From contig NZ_CACOFR010000006.1 in NCBI RefSeq assembly GCF_902626525.1, positions 31,959 through 95,958 on the forward strand: a stretch of 64,000 bases of DNA, in the 5' to 3' direction. A program made the position numbers and the translations under genes. This document shows, piece after piece, positions 48,303-57,360 of the stretch (the first letter of the stretch is position 1; each line of letters begins with the position of its first letter). The notes under the pieces are model-generated. The model had not been told where the DNA came from. It worked only from the letters and a program-made list of their open reading frames with translations, and did no database searches. Source of the stretch: an uncultured Prochlorococcus sp. Its GTDB lineage: Bacteria > Cyanobacteriota > Cyanobacteriia > PCC-6307 > Cyanobiaceae.

Positions 48303-48959
48303 CTAGTTTGATTGCATTGATGCAACTTCTTCAGCAAAGCCCATCTGATTTATTTCAATACCTTCACCCAAGGTATATCTTGTAAAGCGTCTTACTTTGA
48401 TATTTTCCCCAATTTTTGCGGCTATCTGTTTAACAAGATCTTCAACAGTAAGAGAACTATCCTTAATGTAGGGTTGGGAAAGCAAAACCATCTCATTAAG
48501 TCTTTTCGCTATTCTCCCTTCAACTATTTTTTCTTTAATTTGTTCTGGTTTTCCTGATAAATCATCTCTCCCCATTTCAATCTGTTTTTCTTTTTCAACT
48601 ACATCTTGTGGTATCTCATCAATTGAGACATATTCGACATTTGGACAAGCTGCTACCTGCATTGAGACATCCTTCAACAAAGATTGAAATAAGTCACCTC
48701 TTGCAACAAAATCAGTTTCACAATTTAACTCTAGTAGAACCCCGACTCTTGATCCTGTATGAATATAACTTCCAATAGAGCCTTCTGCCGCAACTCTTCC
48801 CGATTTCTTTTCAGCACTAGCTATACCTTTCTTTCTTAACCATTCCAGTGCTTTATCTACATTTCCGTCAGTTTCGTTAAGAGCTTTTTTGCAATCCATC
48901 ATACCTGCACCAGTCTTATCTCTAAGATCTTTTACAAGTTTTGCTGTAATGTTTCCCAT
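48303..48959 (-). CDS. tsf: Elongation factor Ts
   Basis: Exchanges GDP on EF-Tu. The 218-aa protein has the N-terminal UBA-like [20 protein letters not shown] and the core [15 protein letters not shown], which contacts EF-Tu. It is the short cyanobacterial/chloroplast form. It follows rpsB by 43 bases on the same strand; the rpsB-tsf operon is conserved across bacteria. Confidence 0.97.
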   Translation of the reverse strand: MGNITAKLVKDLRDKTGAGMMDCKKALNETDGNVDKALEWLRKKGIASAEKKSGRVAAEGSIGSYIHTGSRVGVLLELNCETDFVARGDLFQSLLKDVSMQVAACPNVEYVSIDEIPQDVVEKEKQIEMGRDDLSGKPEQIKEKIVEGRIAKRLNEMVLLSQPYIKDSSLTVEDLVKQIAAKIGENIKVRRFTRYTLGEGIEINQMGFAEEVASMQSN

Positions 48960-49002
48960 TTAAGTAATAAAAAAAATTGATTAGTAAGTTTAAAATTAAA
49001 AT

Positions 49003-49707
49003 TTAATTCTTTCTTTCAGCATTAGATCCCTTCCTACCTTCATTTATAGCATCTGCAAGTCTTCCTAAAATAAGTTGAACAGATCTAACTGCATCATCGT
49101 TACATGGAATTGGAACTTCACATAAATCCGGATCACAGTTAGTATCCAACATTGATACTAATGAAATATCTAATTTCCTTGCTTCAAGAACTGCGTTAGA
49201 TTCTCTTCTCTGGTCAACTAAAACTACTATGTCTGGTAATCTTCTCATACCTTTAAGTCCACCCAAGTATTTTTGCAGTCTTTCAAGTTCTCTTCTTAGA
49301 ACTGCAGCTTCTTTTTTAGGCCTCATTGCAATTGAACCACTACTTTCCATTCTTTCTAAGTCCTTCAATCTTTCAATCCTAGCTTTCATGGTTGTCCAAT
49401 TTGTCAACATACCTCCAAGCCATCTTTGATTTACATAGGCTGCTCCACATCGGGTAGCTTCCTGAGCAACTACGTCTGATGCTTGTTTTTTTGTCCCAAC
49501 AAATAAAAAACGTTTACCACTTTTTGCAGCATTCCTAGTCCATTTATATGCATTGTTCATGCATAATGCCGTCTTTACAAGATCAATAATATGTACACCA
49601 TTTCGCGCACAATATATATATTTAGACATTTTGGGATTCCAACGTCTAGTTTGATGCCCAAAATGAGCACCAGCTTCCATCATTTCAGATAGTGATACAA
49701 CTGCCAT
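49003..49707 (-). CDS. rpsB: 30S ribosomal protein S2
   Basis: Small-subunit protein, 234 aa, with [19 protein letters not shown] at the N-terminus, [23 protein letters not shown] and [13 protein letters not shown]. It is the first gene of the rpsB-tsf pair. Its leader (49708-49782) can form an H-type pseudoknot, a likely site for feedback by S2 as reported for E. coli rpsB. Confidence 0.98.
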   Translation of the reverse strand: MAVVSLSEMMEAGAHFGHQTRRWNPKMSKYIYCARNGVHIIDLVKTALCMNNAYKWTRNAAKSGKRFLFVGTKKQASDVVAQEATRCGAAYVNQRWLGGMLTNWTTMKARIERLKDLERMESSGSIAMRPKKEAAVLRRELERLQKYLGGLKGMRRLPDIVVLVDQRRESNAVLEARKLDISLVSMLDTNCDPDLCEVPIPCNDDAVRSVQLILGRLADAINEGRKGSNAERKN

Positions 49708-49718
49708 AATTTAAAAAG

Positions 49719-49782
49719 GTTTCGGGTTAGCCTCCATCTGACTGGGAATTTATATTAATAAATCACCCGAAACTGTCAGATG
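49719..49782 (-). promoter_or_regulatory. Pseudoknot in the rpsB mRNA leader
   Basis: On the coding (minus) strand the order is CATCTGAC, one base, GTTTCGGGT, 22 bases, GTCAGATG, 7 bases, ACCCGAAAC, and then 11 bases to the ATG. The first and third segments pair (8 bp, no mismatch), and so do the second and fourth (9 bp, no mismatch). This A-B-A'-B' order is an H-type pseudoknot. A short TTTAT/ATAAA hairpin fits inside the 22-base loop. GGAGG lies between the last two arms. Positions: arms at 49775-49782, 49765-49773, 49735-49742 and 49719-49727. A role in S2 feedback on translation is inferred. Confidence 0.8.
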
Positions 49783-49835
49783 TGTGAAGTTAATTTTAAT
49801 AATTGTAGCAAGTGATGTGTATTTCTAAAAGTTTT

Positions 49836-50747
49836 TTATCTTGATTTAGTTAGCTGTTTAATGTAAATCATATTTAGAGGAATCCTAAGAATCTCAAGTG
49901 CAAGTCTATTTCTTCTTAAATTAACAAGATATCTTAATAAAGGAAGGATTCTTTCAACACTGATTAGTCCCCACAAGCAAAGAATATGCCAAAGTAAATT
50001 ATGAAGAGGAGTTAATTGAATCATAAATCTAACCCTTAAATTTGGATGTTTTTTGTAAAACACTAATGCCATCTTTGCCCTTTCTTTTTCTTGAGCTATT
50101 AATGACTCTATTTGTTCGCATTTAAATGGTGGATGCCAATGAAAACCAATTGCGTTTGGACATTTAATTAATTTTGTCCCTATTTTTTTTAATCTTTCTC
50201 CAAGTTCTAAATCTTCCCAACCGTAAAGACTAAAAGAAGTATCAAATAAGCCAACGCTTAAAATCAATTCTTTTGATATTGCAACATTCCCAGTAGCGAA
50301 GTAAGCAAAAGAAGTATCTATTATTTTATATTTTTCACTCTGAGGATTTAGAAAATTTGATGTATTTACTACCGAGCCATAGGTAAAACATTTTTTATCA
50401 TTTTTTCTCCAAGAGGCAAGTAATTTTTCTACATGGCAAGTTATGAAATTATCTAAAACAATAAGATCACTATCAATAAATATTATAATTTCATATTTTG
50501 ATTTAATTACCCCAAGATTTCTTCCCAGTGCAGGACCTCCATGTTCTTGTTGAAATAGAACCACGTGCGGAAGACTAGCTTTATTGTCTTTTATCCATGA
50601 GCTTGTTCCATCAGTAGATCCATCATCAACTACTATTACTTCATATTTACTGATATTTGTATTTAATTTTTGATTTTCAAGGGCAGCCAGACATTTCTCT
50701 AATATAGGTTTTCTATTGTAAGTCGGTATTACAATACTTACATTCAT
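49836..50747 (-). CDS. Family 2 glycosyltransferase
   Basis: A GT-A fold transferase of 303 aa. The N-terminal nucleotide-sugar site is VSIVIPTYNRKPILEKCL, then VVDDGSTDGTSSW and the metal motif IFIDSDLIV. A galactosyltransferase-like acceptor motif YGWEDLELGERLKKIG is near 190. The C-terminal part (LTPLHNLLWHILCLWGLISV) is hydrophobic and may touch the membrane. The probable role is surface polysaccharide or glycolipid synthesis. No cluster partner is adjacent. Confidence 0.88.
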   Translation of the reverse strand: MNVSIVIPTYNRKPILEKCLAALENQKLNTNISKYEVIVVDDGSTDGTSSWIKDNKASLPHVVLFQQEHGGPALGRNLGVIKSKYEIIIFIDSDLIVLDNFITCHVEKLLASWRKNDKKCFTYGSVVNTSNFLNPQSEKYKIIDTSFAYFATGNVAISKELILSVGLFDTSFSLYGWEDLELGERLKKIGTKLIKCPNAIGFHWHPPFKCEQIESLIAQEKERAKMALVFYKKHPNLRVRFMIQLTPLHNLLWHILCLWGLISVERILPLLRYLVNLRRNRLALEILRIPLNMIYIKQLTKSR

Positions 50748-50805
50748 GATAACGATTTAAACATGCATAATAAAATGACCCTAGGAAGTAAAATAAAGAT
50801 ATTTT

Positions 50806-50955
50806 TTAATCAGCTGCTCCGCCATTATTTGCTGTACCTGTAACATTACCACCATCAAGTCTGCCATCAGTTCTGAGCTTCCTTTTTTTGAACTTTCTAG
50901 CATATGCTCGATTACGTTCCTGCTTTTCTTTTTTTAGATTTCTTCTCTTAGACAT
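50806..50955 (-). CDS. Small basic conserved protein (49 aa)
   Basis: Starts at ATG 50955. The first 28 residues are very basic (SKRRNLKKEKQERNRAYARK), then GRLDGGNVTGTANNGGAAD. The charge pattern suggests RNA or ribosome binding. The gene lies 18 bases after devA and 58 bases before the glycosyltransferase start, on the same strand. It looks like a small protein family of picocyanobacteria, but the function is unknown. Confidence 0.65.
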   Translation of the reverse strand: MSKRRNLKKEKQERNRAYARKFKKRKLRTDGRLDGGNVTGTANNGGAAD

Positions 50956-50973
50956 GAAATTTTCAATTCTTAA

Positions 50974-51702
50974 TTATATTAGCTCACTGTGAGCACTATA
51001 TATTTTACCATCCTCCATATTTAATATCCTATCCGCCATATCAGATATTCTTGGATCATGAGTCACCATAAGTACAGAACAATTTTGCTCTTTTGCTAGT
51101 TTTCTTAGAAGGGTTACTATTTCTCTACCTGTGACGCTATCTAAAGCGGAAGTGGGCTCATCAGCCAGTAAAAGTTTTGGATTAGCAGATAACGCTCGAG
51201 CAATTGCTACCCTCTGTTTCTGCCCGCCAGATAAGTCATTGGGCAATTTTTTATGATGTTCCTCTAATCCAACTGCTGACAACCATTTTCGTGCTATTTC
51301 ACGTCTTTGCAAATATGTTAAACCTTTTATTAAATCCGCGCCCATTTGAACATTTTGTTCAGCTGTTAAACATCTTAGAAGATTATGACCTTGAAAAATC
51401 ATACCAATACTTCTTCTAAGAATCTGACGAGTTTTTCTTGATGCTCCATTTAACTGATTATTTAATACATTCAAATCACCACTTTGACAAGTTCTCAGAG
51501 CTCCAATTAAAGTTAAAAGAGTCGTTTTACCACATCCTGAAGGCCCTTTTAAAAGAACTAACTCTCCTTTATCAATATTTAAATTAACATCATCAAGAAC
51601 TTTTTTTTTGGTTTCATTTTTTCCATAAAAGTGACTCAAATTATTTATTGAAACTGTTTTTAAGTTTTTTTTATTTCTTTGTGATTTATTACTTTTATCC
51701 AT
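50974..51702 (-). CDS. devA: DevA-like ABC exporter ATPase
   Basis: ATPase of a DevBCA-type ABC exporter, 242 aa. Walker A is GPSGCGKTT, the signature LSGGQKQRVAIARAL, Walker B LLLADEPTSAL and the switch VTHDPRI. It belongs to the MacB/LolD-like group. It is the last of devB-devC-devA on the minus strand (devC stop 13 bases before the devA start). The set lies in one operon with pcyA upstream. Confidence 0.92.
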   Translation of the reverse strand: MDKSNKSQRNKKNLKTVSINNLSHFYGKNETKKKVLDDVNLNIDKGELVLLKGPSGCGKTTLLTLIGALRTCQSGDLNVLNNQLNGASRKTRQILRRSIGMIFQGHNLLRCLTAEQNVQMGADLIKGLTYLQRREIARKWLSAVGLEEHHKKLPNDLSGGQKQRVAIARALSANPKLLLADEPTSALDSVTGREIVTLLRKLAKEQNCSVLMVTHDPRISDMADRILNMEDGKIYSAHSELI

Positions 51703-51715
51703 TTAGGTTTAATTA

Positions 51716-52888
51716 TTAAAAAATTTCTGCAGGATCGGCATCAACTAATTTTCGCATCGCAATAGCCGCAGACCCCATGCACATTACTAAAACTAATACG
51801 AAAATTAAAATCGTTTTATCTGCATCCATTATTATTGGGAGTTTAGTAGAACTTCTTATAACTGAATAAAGTATTTGACCAGAGAAATAAGCAGGTAAAT
51901 AACCAAACAATGCCAAGAAAAAGCCCTCTCTAGCTACAACAAAGAAAAGAGACTTAAGTCTATACCCCATCGCCAATAAGGTTGCATACTCTGGGAGGTG
52001 GTCTGTAACGTCACTGTAAAGAATTTGATAAACTACCACACACCCTACAACGAAACCCATCAAAGCTCCCAAACTAAAAATAAAACCTATTGCGGTACTA
52101 TTTTTCCAATAATTTTTCTCAAACTCTATAAATTGATTTTTTGTAAGAACTCGAACATCATTAGGGAGTGAGTTATTTAGAATTCTTGAAATCAATTCAG
52201 GATCAGATCCTTTTTTTAGCTTTACCAAGCCAATTTCTATACTTCCAGGAGGATTTGAAGGAAAAAGTCTTAAAAAGGTTTCTCGGCTAGTTATCAAATT
52301 ACCATCTGCACCGAAGGATGGTCCCAACTCTACAAGCCCTTCGACAATTACTCTTTTCCCAGCGACCTCAGTTTCAACTTTTTGATCTGATAAAAACCAT
52401 TCTTCAATTGGTCCAAATTCAGGTCTAGAAAGTCTATCAAAAAGAACTCTTGATGGATTTCTCAATTTATAAGCTTTCTTTGAGAATCCATCATCTAAAA
52501 GAAGTGAATCCGAGGGGTTAAAACCTAATGCAAGTATAGATCTTGTTTTAAGATTTTCGGGATTTCTCCAAAGTAAATAATTTAGATTTACGGGAGTAGT
52601 TTTTTCAACATCTTCAACTGCAAGAGTTTGAATCAGCCTTCTTTTTGGAAATCCACTCATACTTATAGAACTCTTAGATCTAGGACTTATCAAAACCAGA
52701 TCAGCATCTAAGAGTTTATGAATAGTTACGCTCGTATCAAATAATCCATCTCTGAAACCTAATTGCATAAACATCAAAATGCCTGCAAAACTAATTCCTG
52801 CAATAGCAACTGCCAACCTTAGGGGTTGCCTGGTTAATAACAACCAAGCTAAGGGTATTTTTCTGAATTTTAAAAAAGAAAAATTCAT
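51716..52888 (-). CDS. devC: DevC-like ABC exporter permease
   Basis: A MacB/FtsX-type permease of 390 aa: one N-terminal membrane segment (LAVAIAGISFAGILMFMQLGF), a large periplasmic domain (~45-265) and three C-terminal segments (IGFIFSLGALMGFVVGCVVVYQ, FFVVAREGFFLALFGYLPAYFS, ILIFVLVLVMCMGSAAIAM). It starts on the last base of the devB stop region (one-base overlap), so the two are coupled. Confidence 0.92.
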   Translation of the reverse strand: MNFSFLKFRKIPLAWLLLTRQPLRLAVAIAGISFAGILMFMQLGFRDGLFDTSVTIHKLLDADLVLISPRSKSSISMSGFPKRRLIQTLAVEDVEKTTPVNLNYLLWRNPENLKTRSILALGFNPSDSLLLDDGFSKKAYKLRNPSRVLFDRLSRPEFGPIEEWFLSDQKVETEVAGKRVIVEGLVELGPSFGADGNLITSRETFLRLFPSNPPGSIEIGLVKLKKGSDPELISRILNNSLPNDVRVLTKNQFIEFEKNYWKNSTAIGFIFSLGALMGFVVGCVVVYQILYSDVTDHLPEYATLLAMGYRLKSLFFVVAREGFFLALFGYLPAYFSGQILYSVIRSSTKLPIIMDADKTILIFVLVLVMCMGSAAIAMRKLVDADPAEIF

Positions 52889-53799
52889 TAAGGAATAAAT
52901 TTTGCAATCACTTTCATTCCTGCATAATTTTGCACAGTATCTATAGAATCTTGATCTAATTTTACGAGTACCTCGATAATTCTAGAATCAGCATCCCCTG
53001 TTGGGTCAGTCGATAAAACTCTTCTTTGTTTCACCTGAGGACTTATCCTAATTACTTTACCCTTTAGTTTTTTTTGGAAACCTCCATTCTCACTACTTAA
53101 TACAACATTCTGCGAGATAAAAACTCTATCAATATCCGATTCATAAACCTCTATTAGTGCTTCCATCTTTTGACTAGAACCAATATCTAATATCCCTTCA
53201 TTTTTTGGCCGCTCCCCAACTCTCGTATTTATCCCAAGTATAAAACCATCAATTGGGCTCCTAAGTTTTGAATTAAAAAGATCTATCTTGATATTTTTTT
53301 GATCTCCAATAAGATTAATTTTTTGTTTTTGTAATTTTAATAACTCGTCATTTCTCTGAGAAAACTGTACAAAAGAATATGCATCTTTGCTCAAAGCTAA
53401 CTCATATCTATTAATTTGATCTTTCTTTAGAGCAATTTCATCATTGATATTTCTTATTAGATTTTCATTCCTTTCAAGATCGGCAATTAATTTTTCTCTA
53501 TTTTCAAATATTGCCAAGATATCGCCTTTTTTAACAAAATCACCTTCATTTACTAAAATTTCAATTATCCGGGGGGACGAGCCAAATTGACTTATCGGAG
53601 CGGCCAATTGCCTAATCTCTCCTGATGGAGAAAGTTGACCAAGTGCGGCAACAGCTTTAATAGGCTGTATTAAATCAGAATTTATTTCCTCTTTTAATTT
53701 AGAACTAGGTTTGTTATTGCCGGAACAGGAAATAATCCCAAGAGATAATGGTGTTAATATTAAATAAAAAAATAAATTTTTAATTGTATTTGATTTCAT
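52888..53799 (-). CDS. devB: DevB-like membrane fusion protein (HlyD family)
   Basis: The periplasmic adaptor of the exporter, 303 aa. It begins with a lipoprotein-type signal (LFFYLILTPLSLGIISCSG; lipobox IISC, Cys ~25). A lipoyl half (ILVNEGDFVKKGDILAIFENREKL), a coiled coil (~100-160) and the second lipoyl half (KSKLRSPIDGFILGINTRVGE) follow, then a beta barrel. In Nostoc DevBCA exports heterocyst glycolipids through TolC; this unicellular cell must export something else. It overlaps pcyA and devC by one base each. Confidence 0.92.
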   Translation of the reverse strand: MKSNTIKNLFFYLILTPLSLGIISCSGNNKPSSKLKEEINSDLIQPIKAVAALGQLSPSGEIRQLAAPISQFGSSPRIIEILVNEGDFVKKGDILAIFENREKLIADLERNENLIRNINDEIALKKDQINRYELALSKDAYSFVQFSQRNDELLKLQKQKINLIGDQKNIKIDLFNSKLRSPIDGFILGINTRVGERPKNEGILDIGSSQKMEALIEVYESDIDRVFISQNVVLSSENGGFQKKLKGKVIRISPQVKQRRVLSTDPTGDADSRIIEVLVKLDQDSIDTVQNYAGMKVIAKFIP

Positions 53800-54524
53800 T
53801 AAAAATCGAAAAGTACTGTTTTTATATAATTATTGACCCATTTTTTATCAAAATACTTTAAGAGTACCATACTAGTCTTTTCATTCTTCATTTGTTGAAC
53901 GCAATAATTCTTTTGATAATTAATTCTCTCTTGAATAATTTCTTCATTAGATTCAGATTTGGTTTTTTTACTTATTTTGATCAAAATGGAGAGATATTCA
54001 TTTACAACCCTACAAAAATCAATTTTTTCTGATTTGTATTTTAAAGAAGCAAAGAATACATTTTTTGAAAAAATCTCACCCCAATTTGGAATTTCTCTCA
54101 ATGAGGTGAAAGAACTTATATCAACTTCTGAAAGATATTTTTCATACTTTTTTCCTTGATTATGAGAAGCAGGCGATAAATCAACAATTGCAGCAGTTAC
54201 AATATCATTTGTTTTTACTAAATCCATTCCAAAAATTGGAATATCAAACTTTGGATCAGGAAAAAAAACACAGTGTAGGATTTTAAGATTCTTCGAAAAT
54301 TCTGCCACTTCGATATGTAACTTTCTAAATCCTTTAGCCTTATGAAATTCGTTTTCTATATAAAGTTCTCTACCTATTTCGTTGGATGTAATATTAGTTA
54401 AATTTGGATCAACTTTTAAAGACTCAAGGTTCTCCAGCATAGACCTATGCTCTCTAATATTTTGTAACAAGTTCAAAATAAGAGGGTCTGTTAATTTAGT
54501 TTTAGTTAAAGATTCAGACAACAA
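53799..54524 (-). CDS. pcyA: Phycocyanobilin:ferredoxin oxidoreductase
   Basis: Reduces biliverdin to phycocyanobilin with four ferredoxin electrons, 241 aa. The catalytic residues are kept: H70, E72, H84 and D101 align with H74, E76, H88 and D105 of Synechocystis PcyA. Starts with TTG-TTG; the exact start is uncertain by one codon. High-light Prochlorococcus lacks phycobilisomes, so the product is probably for a minor bilin chromophore or a bilin-binding regulator. The operon with devBCA is unexplained. Confidence 0.93.
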   Translation of the reverse strand: MLSESLTKTKLTDPLILNLLQNIREHRSMLENLESLKVDPNLTNITSNEIGRELYIENEFHKAKGFRKLHIEVAEFSKNLKILHCVFFPDPKFDIPIFGMDLVKTNDIVTAAIVDLSPASHNQGKKYEKYLSEVDISSFTSLREIPNWGEIFSKNVFFASLKYKSEKIDFCRVVNEYLSILIKISKKTKSESNEEIIQERINYQKNYCVQQMKNEKTSMVLLKYFDKKWVNNYIKTVLFDF

Positions 54525-54565
54525 GGGTAAAAAGTACCAAAATAGAGTTTAAAGAGAAAATTTAA

Positions 54566-55828
54566 ATGAATGTAGGGGAAGTTAACTACTATACACATTC
54601 AAGCAAAACTAAATGTGTTTTTGTGGATAATAAAGAATTACCGCTTATAAGCATTGATATTTGGTGCAAAGCTGGTTCTTCATTTGAGGAAGTTGATAAA
54701 AATGGCACAGCTCACTTCTTAGAGCATATGATTTTTAAAGGTTCTAACAAAATAATGCCAGGTGAATTTGATCATAGAATTGAATCGCTTGGGGGATTAA
54801 GCAATGCTTCAACAGGTTATGATGATGTACATTACCACGTATTAATTCCACCAAATAACTTTAGAGAATCACTTGCTCTTTTGACAAATATCGTTGTTTC
54901 TCCAAATTTTAATAAGGATGAATTTATAAAAGAAAAAGGAGTAGTAATTGATGAAATAAAGCAACAAAATGATCAGCCTGAAGAAAAATTATTTAACTAC
55001 TTTTTAGAGAGAGTTTGGCTAAGCTCTAATTATGGAAATTCGATATTAGGAACTGAACAAAGTATTAAAAAATTGGAGATAAATGATCTTGAGGAATTTC
55101 ATAGTAAACACTATACTGCAGAAAAAATTTGTATTGCAATTGCAGGCAATCTCTCAAAAGATATTTATAAAAATTTTGAAAAAAGTGATCTATCCGGGAT
55201 CCATAAAAAACCAATTTGCAAAGAACCAAAACTAATAAATTTTAAAAATAATCCTTACTTAATAATCAGAAATGGTAGAGAGGTCATTAACTTTGAAAAT
55301 TTAGAATTCTCAAGAATATTAATGGCATGGTTTATCCCAAACCTCAACGATCAAAAAATTATTATTGGATTAGAAGTATTAGCATCTATTCTCGGTGTTG
55401 GTAGAAATAGCCGTTTAGTAAAAACTTTAAAAGAAGATAATAATCTTGTCGAGTCAGTATATGTAGATGTAAATACTGGGGAACTAGGGGGATTATTTAT
55501 TTTGGAAGCAAGTTGTGAAAAAAAAGATATAAACTTGGTAGAAAAAAAAATAAACAAAATAATAGATGAAATCTTAGATTGTAAATCTCTAACTTTAGTC
55601 GAAATAAAAAAAGCTATAAATATTGTTAAAAGCAATTATATTTTTAATTTAGAGACTTCTACACAACTCTCTTCATTTTTTGGTAATGAACTTCTTTGGG
55701 GTAGGAAATCTTCAATTCATAAATTAGAAAGTTATTTAAATTATTGGAATGATCCTGATAATTTCAAAGAAATTTTACATTATATTCAACGAGATAGGTT
55801 TACTCTAATAGCCTCATCTAGTAAATGA
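54566..55828 (+). CDS. M16 family zinc metallopeptidase
   Basis: A processing-peptidase-like M16B protein of 420 aa. The inverted zinc motif HFLEH is at 50-54 (in AHFLEHMIFKG), and the third ligand is E130 in VVIDEIKQQND. It probably pairs with the next gene, which lacks the zinc motif, like the alpha/beta subunits of MPP. The two overlap by four bases (ATGA). The substrate is unknown. It diverges from pcyA with a 41-base gap. Confidence 0.93.
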   Translation: MNVGEVNYYTHSSKTKCVFVDNKELPLISIDIWCKAGSSFEEVDKNGTAHFLEHMIFKGSNKIMPGEFDHRIESLGGLSNASTGYDDVHYHVLIPPNNFRESLALLTNIVVSPNFNKDEFIKEKGVVIDEIKQQNDQPEEKLFNYFLERVWLSSNYGNSILGTEQSIKKLEINDLEEFHSKHYTAEKICIAIAGNLSKDIYKNFEKSDLSGIHKKPICKEPKLINFKNNPYLIIRNGREVINFENLEFSRILMAWFIPNLNDQKIIIGLEVLASILGVGRNSRLVKTLKEDNNLVESVYVDVNTGELGGLFILEASCEKKDINLVEKKINKIIDEILDCKSLTLVEIKKAINIVKSNYIFNLETSTQLSSFFGNELLWGRKSSIHKLESYLNYWNDPDNFKEILHYIQRDRFTLIASSSK

Positions 55829-57042
55829 TGAAGAGATATTATCTAAGTCATAAAAAAAGGAACTTCTCAACTGCCTCAATTTGGATTGAAGGCGGAAGCG
55901 ATATGGATAGTATTAGAAAGAAAGGAATTAATAAGATTCTTTGCTCATTACTTACAAGAGGATGTGAAGGCTTTGATAATTTTGCACTTGCTGAATATAT
56001 TGAGTCCTTTGGAGCAGAATTAAATCAACAAGTATTCGAAGATGGTTTGTTGGTAAGTATAAAATCCCTTAACGAACATTTTAGAAAATTACTCCCTCTA
56101 CTAGATTTAATTATTAATAAGCCAATGCTCTCGGAAATTGAATTTGAAAAAGTAAAAAAATCATCTATAAATTTGATCAAAAAAGATAAAGAGAATCCAT
56201 TCAATATTTGTTTTGAAAAGTGGAGGAAAATTGTTTATTCAAACCATCCTTATGCCTTTAGTACAATTGGCAATGAAAATGATGTCTCAAAAATCACCTA
56301 TAAAGATGTTTTATGTGAATTTAAAAATTTTAAGAGAAGAGAAAAGCATATAATTTCAAATAATTCGGAAATTAAAGGAGAGATTTTGGATAAATTTGAT
56401 CAAATAACAATTAAACAAAAAATAAGTAATCAAAATTACGACTTGGATCCTAATCAAAGATTTGATTACATTAACAATAATTCAAATCAAACAATAATAA
56501 TGATAGGGAACCAAACATGTTCTCGTAGAAGTAGTGAACACTTTACACTTAAACTTTTAGAGTCATATTTATCTTATGGAATGAGTGCTGCTTTATTTAA
56601 ACTTTTTAGGGAAAAAAATGGCATTACTTACGATCTAGGTGTTTTTAATCCTGTTAGAAGTGGGAATGCTCCATTTTTAGTTTATTTGTCAGTATCAAAT
56701 AAAAATGCTCTTTTTGCTTTTGAACTTTTATCGTCGCTATGGAAAAATTTACTATTAAATCCATTGATTGATGCTGAAATATTTTTAGCTAAAGAAAAAT
56801 TAAAAGCTTCTTTTCTCTTAGGAGACCAATCATTAGATGAAATATTACAGCGAAAGATTCAATTAATAAGCTATGGAATATTTCCTATTTCTGAAATCGA
56901 ATTAAACTCGAGGATAGACGAAATATCCTCATTAGATATTTTAAAATGTACTAATAAATATTTTTCCAAACCTTTTTTGAGTATTTCAGGTAATAAAAAA
57001 ATTTGTACAGAAATTTTTGATAAGTGGAAGAAAATTTTTTAA
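55825..57042 (+). CDS. M16 family peptidase-like subunit without the zinc motif
   Basis: The partner of the preceding gene, 405 aa. It has the M16 fold (TASIWIEGGSDMDSIRKKGI, then RSSEHFTLKLLESYLSYGMSAALFKLFREKNGITYDLGV). The HxxEH site is missing, where NKILCSLLTRG stands, so it is the non-catalytic, glycine-loop subunit. It starts inside the upstream stop (ATGA), suggesting an equal-ratio heterodimer. The convergent sipA starts two bases later. Confidence 0.9.
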   Translation: MMKRYYLSHKKRNFSTASIWIEGGSDMDSIRKKGINKILCSLLTRGCEGFDNFALAEYIESFGAELNQQVFEDGLLVSIKSLNEHFRKLLPLLDLIINKPMLSEIEFEKVKKSSINLIKKDKENPFNICFEKWRKIVYSNHPYAFSTIGNENDVSKITYKDVLCEFKNFKRREKHIISNNSEIKGEILDKFDQITIKQKISNQNYDLDPNQRFDYINNNSNQTIIMIGNQTCSRRSSEHFTLKLLESYLSYGMSAALFKLFREKNGITYDLGVFNPVRSGNAPFLVYLSVSNKNALFAFELLSSLWKNLLLNPLIDAEIFLAKEKLKASFLLGDQSLDEILQRKIQLISYGIFPISEIELNSRIDEISSLDILKCTNKYFSKPFLSISGNKKICTEIFDKWKKIF

Positions 57043-57043
57043 A

Positions 57044-57253
57044 TTAGATTTTTTCAATTTTATCAACATCTAATAAAAAAGAACCTCTCCTAAACTTAAC
57101 TTCAACAGTATCTGGAGATTTTATTGATAGGATTTCTCCAATTTCGTCAATTGCCACTAAGTCAGGAGGCCTAAGCATAGGCATATTATCTGAAGTCTTT
57201 AGGTAGGAAACGGGCGCAATCAACTTAACCTTATCTTTGATCTCAAATTTCAT
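57044..57253 (-). CDS. sipA: SipA (NblS/DspA-interacting, DUF3148) protein
   Basis: A 69-aa protein from the ATG at 57253. The frame extends to 57289, but those 12 residues are not conserved. It shows VKLIAPVSYLKTSDNMPMLRPPDLVAIDEIGEI and VKFRRGSFLLDVDKIEKI, which match DUF3148/SipA. In Synechococcus SipA binds the histidine kinase NblS (Hik33) and stimulates it. The protein is a small beta-barrel. It lies between the M16 peptidase pair and ftsH. Confidence 0.88.
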   Translation of the reverse strand: MKFEIKDKVKLIAPVSYLKTSDNMPMLRPPDLVAIDEIGEILSIKSPDTVEVKFRRGSFLLDVDKIEKI

Positions 57254-57360
57254 CAATAAATCTAATACAGTTAAGAGTAATATAAGCATAAAGTTAGAGA
57301 AAATATCAACGAAATGGACTGATTCATTCTACAATTGGCTAATTAACCTATATCAAATTA

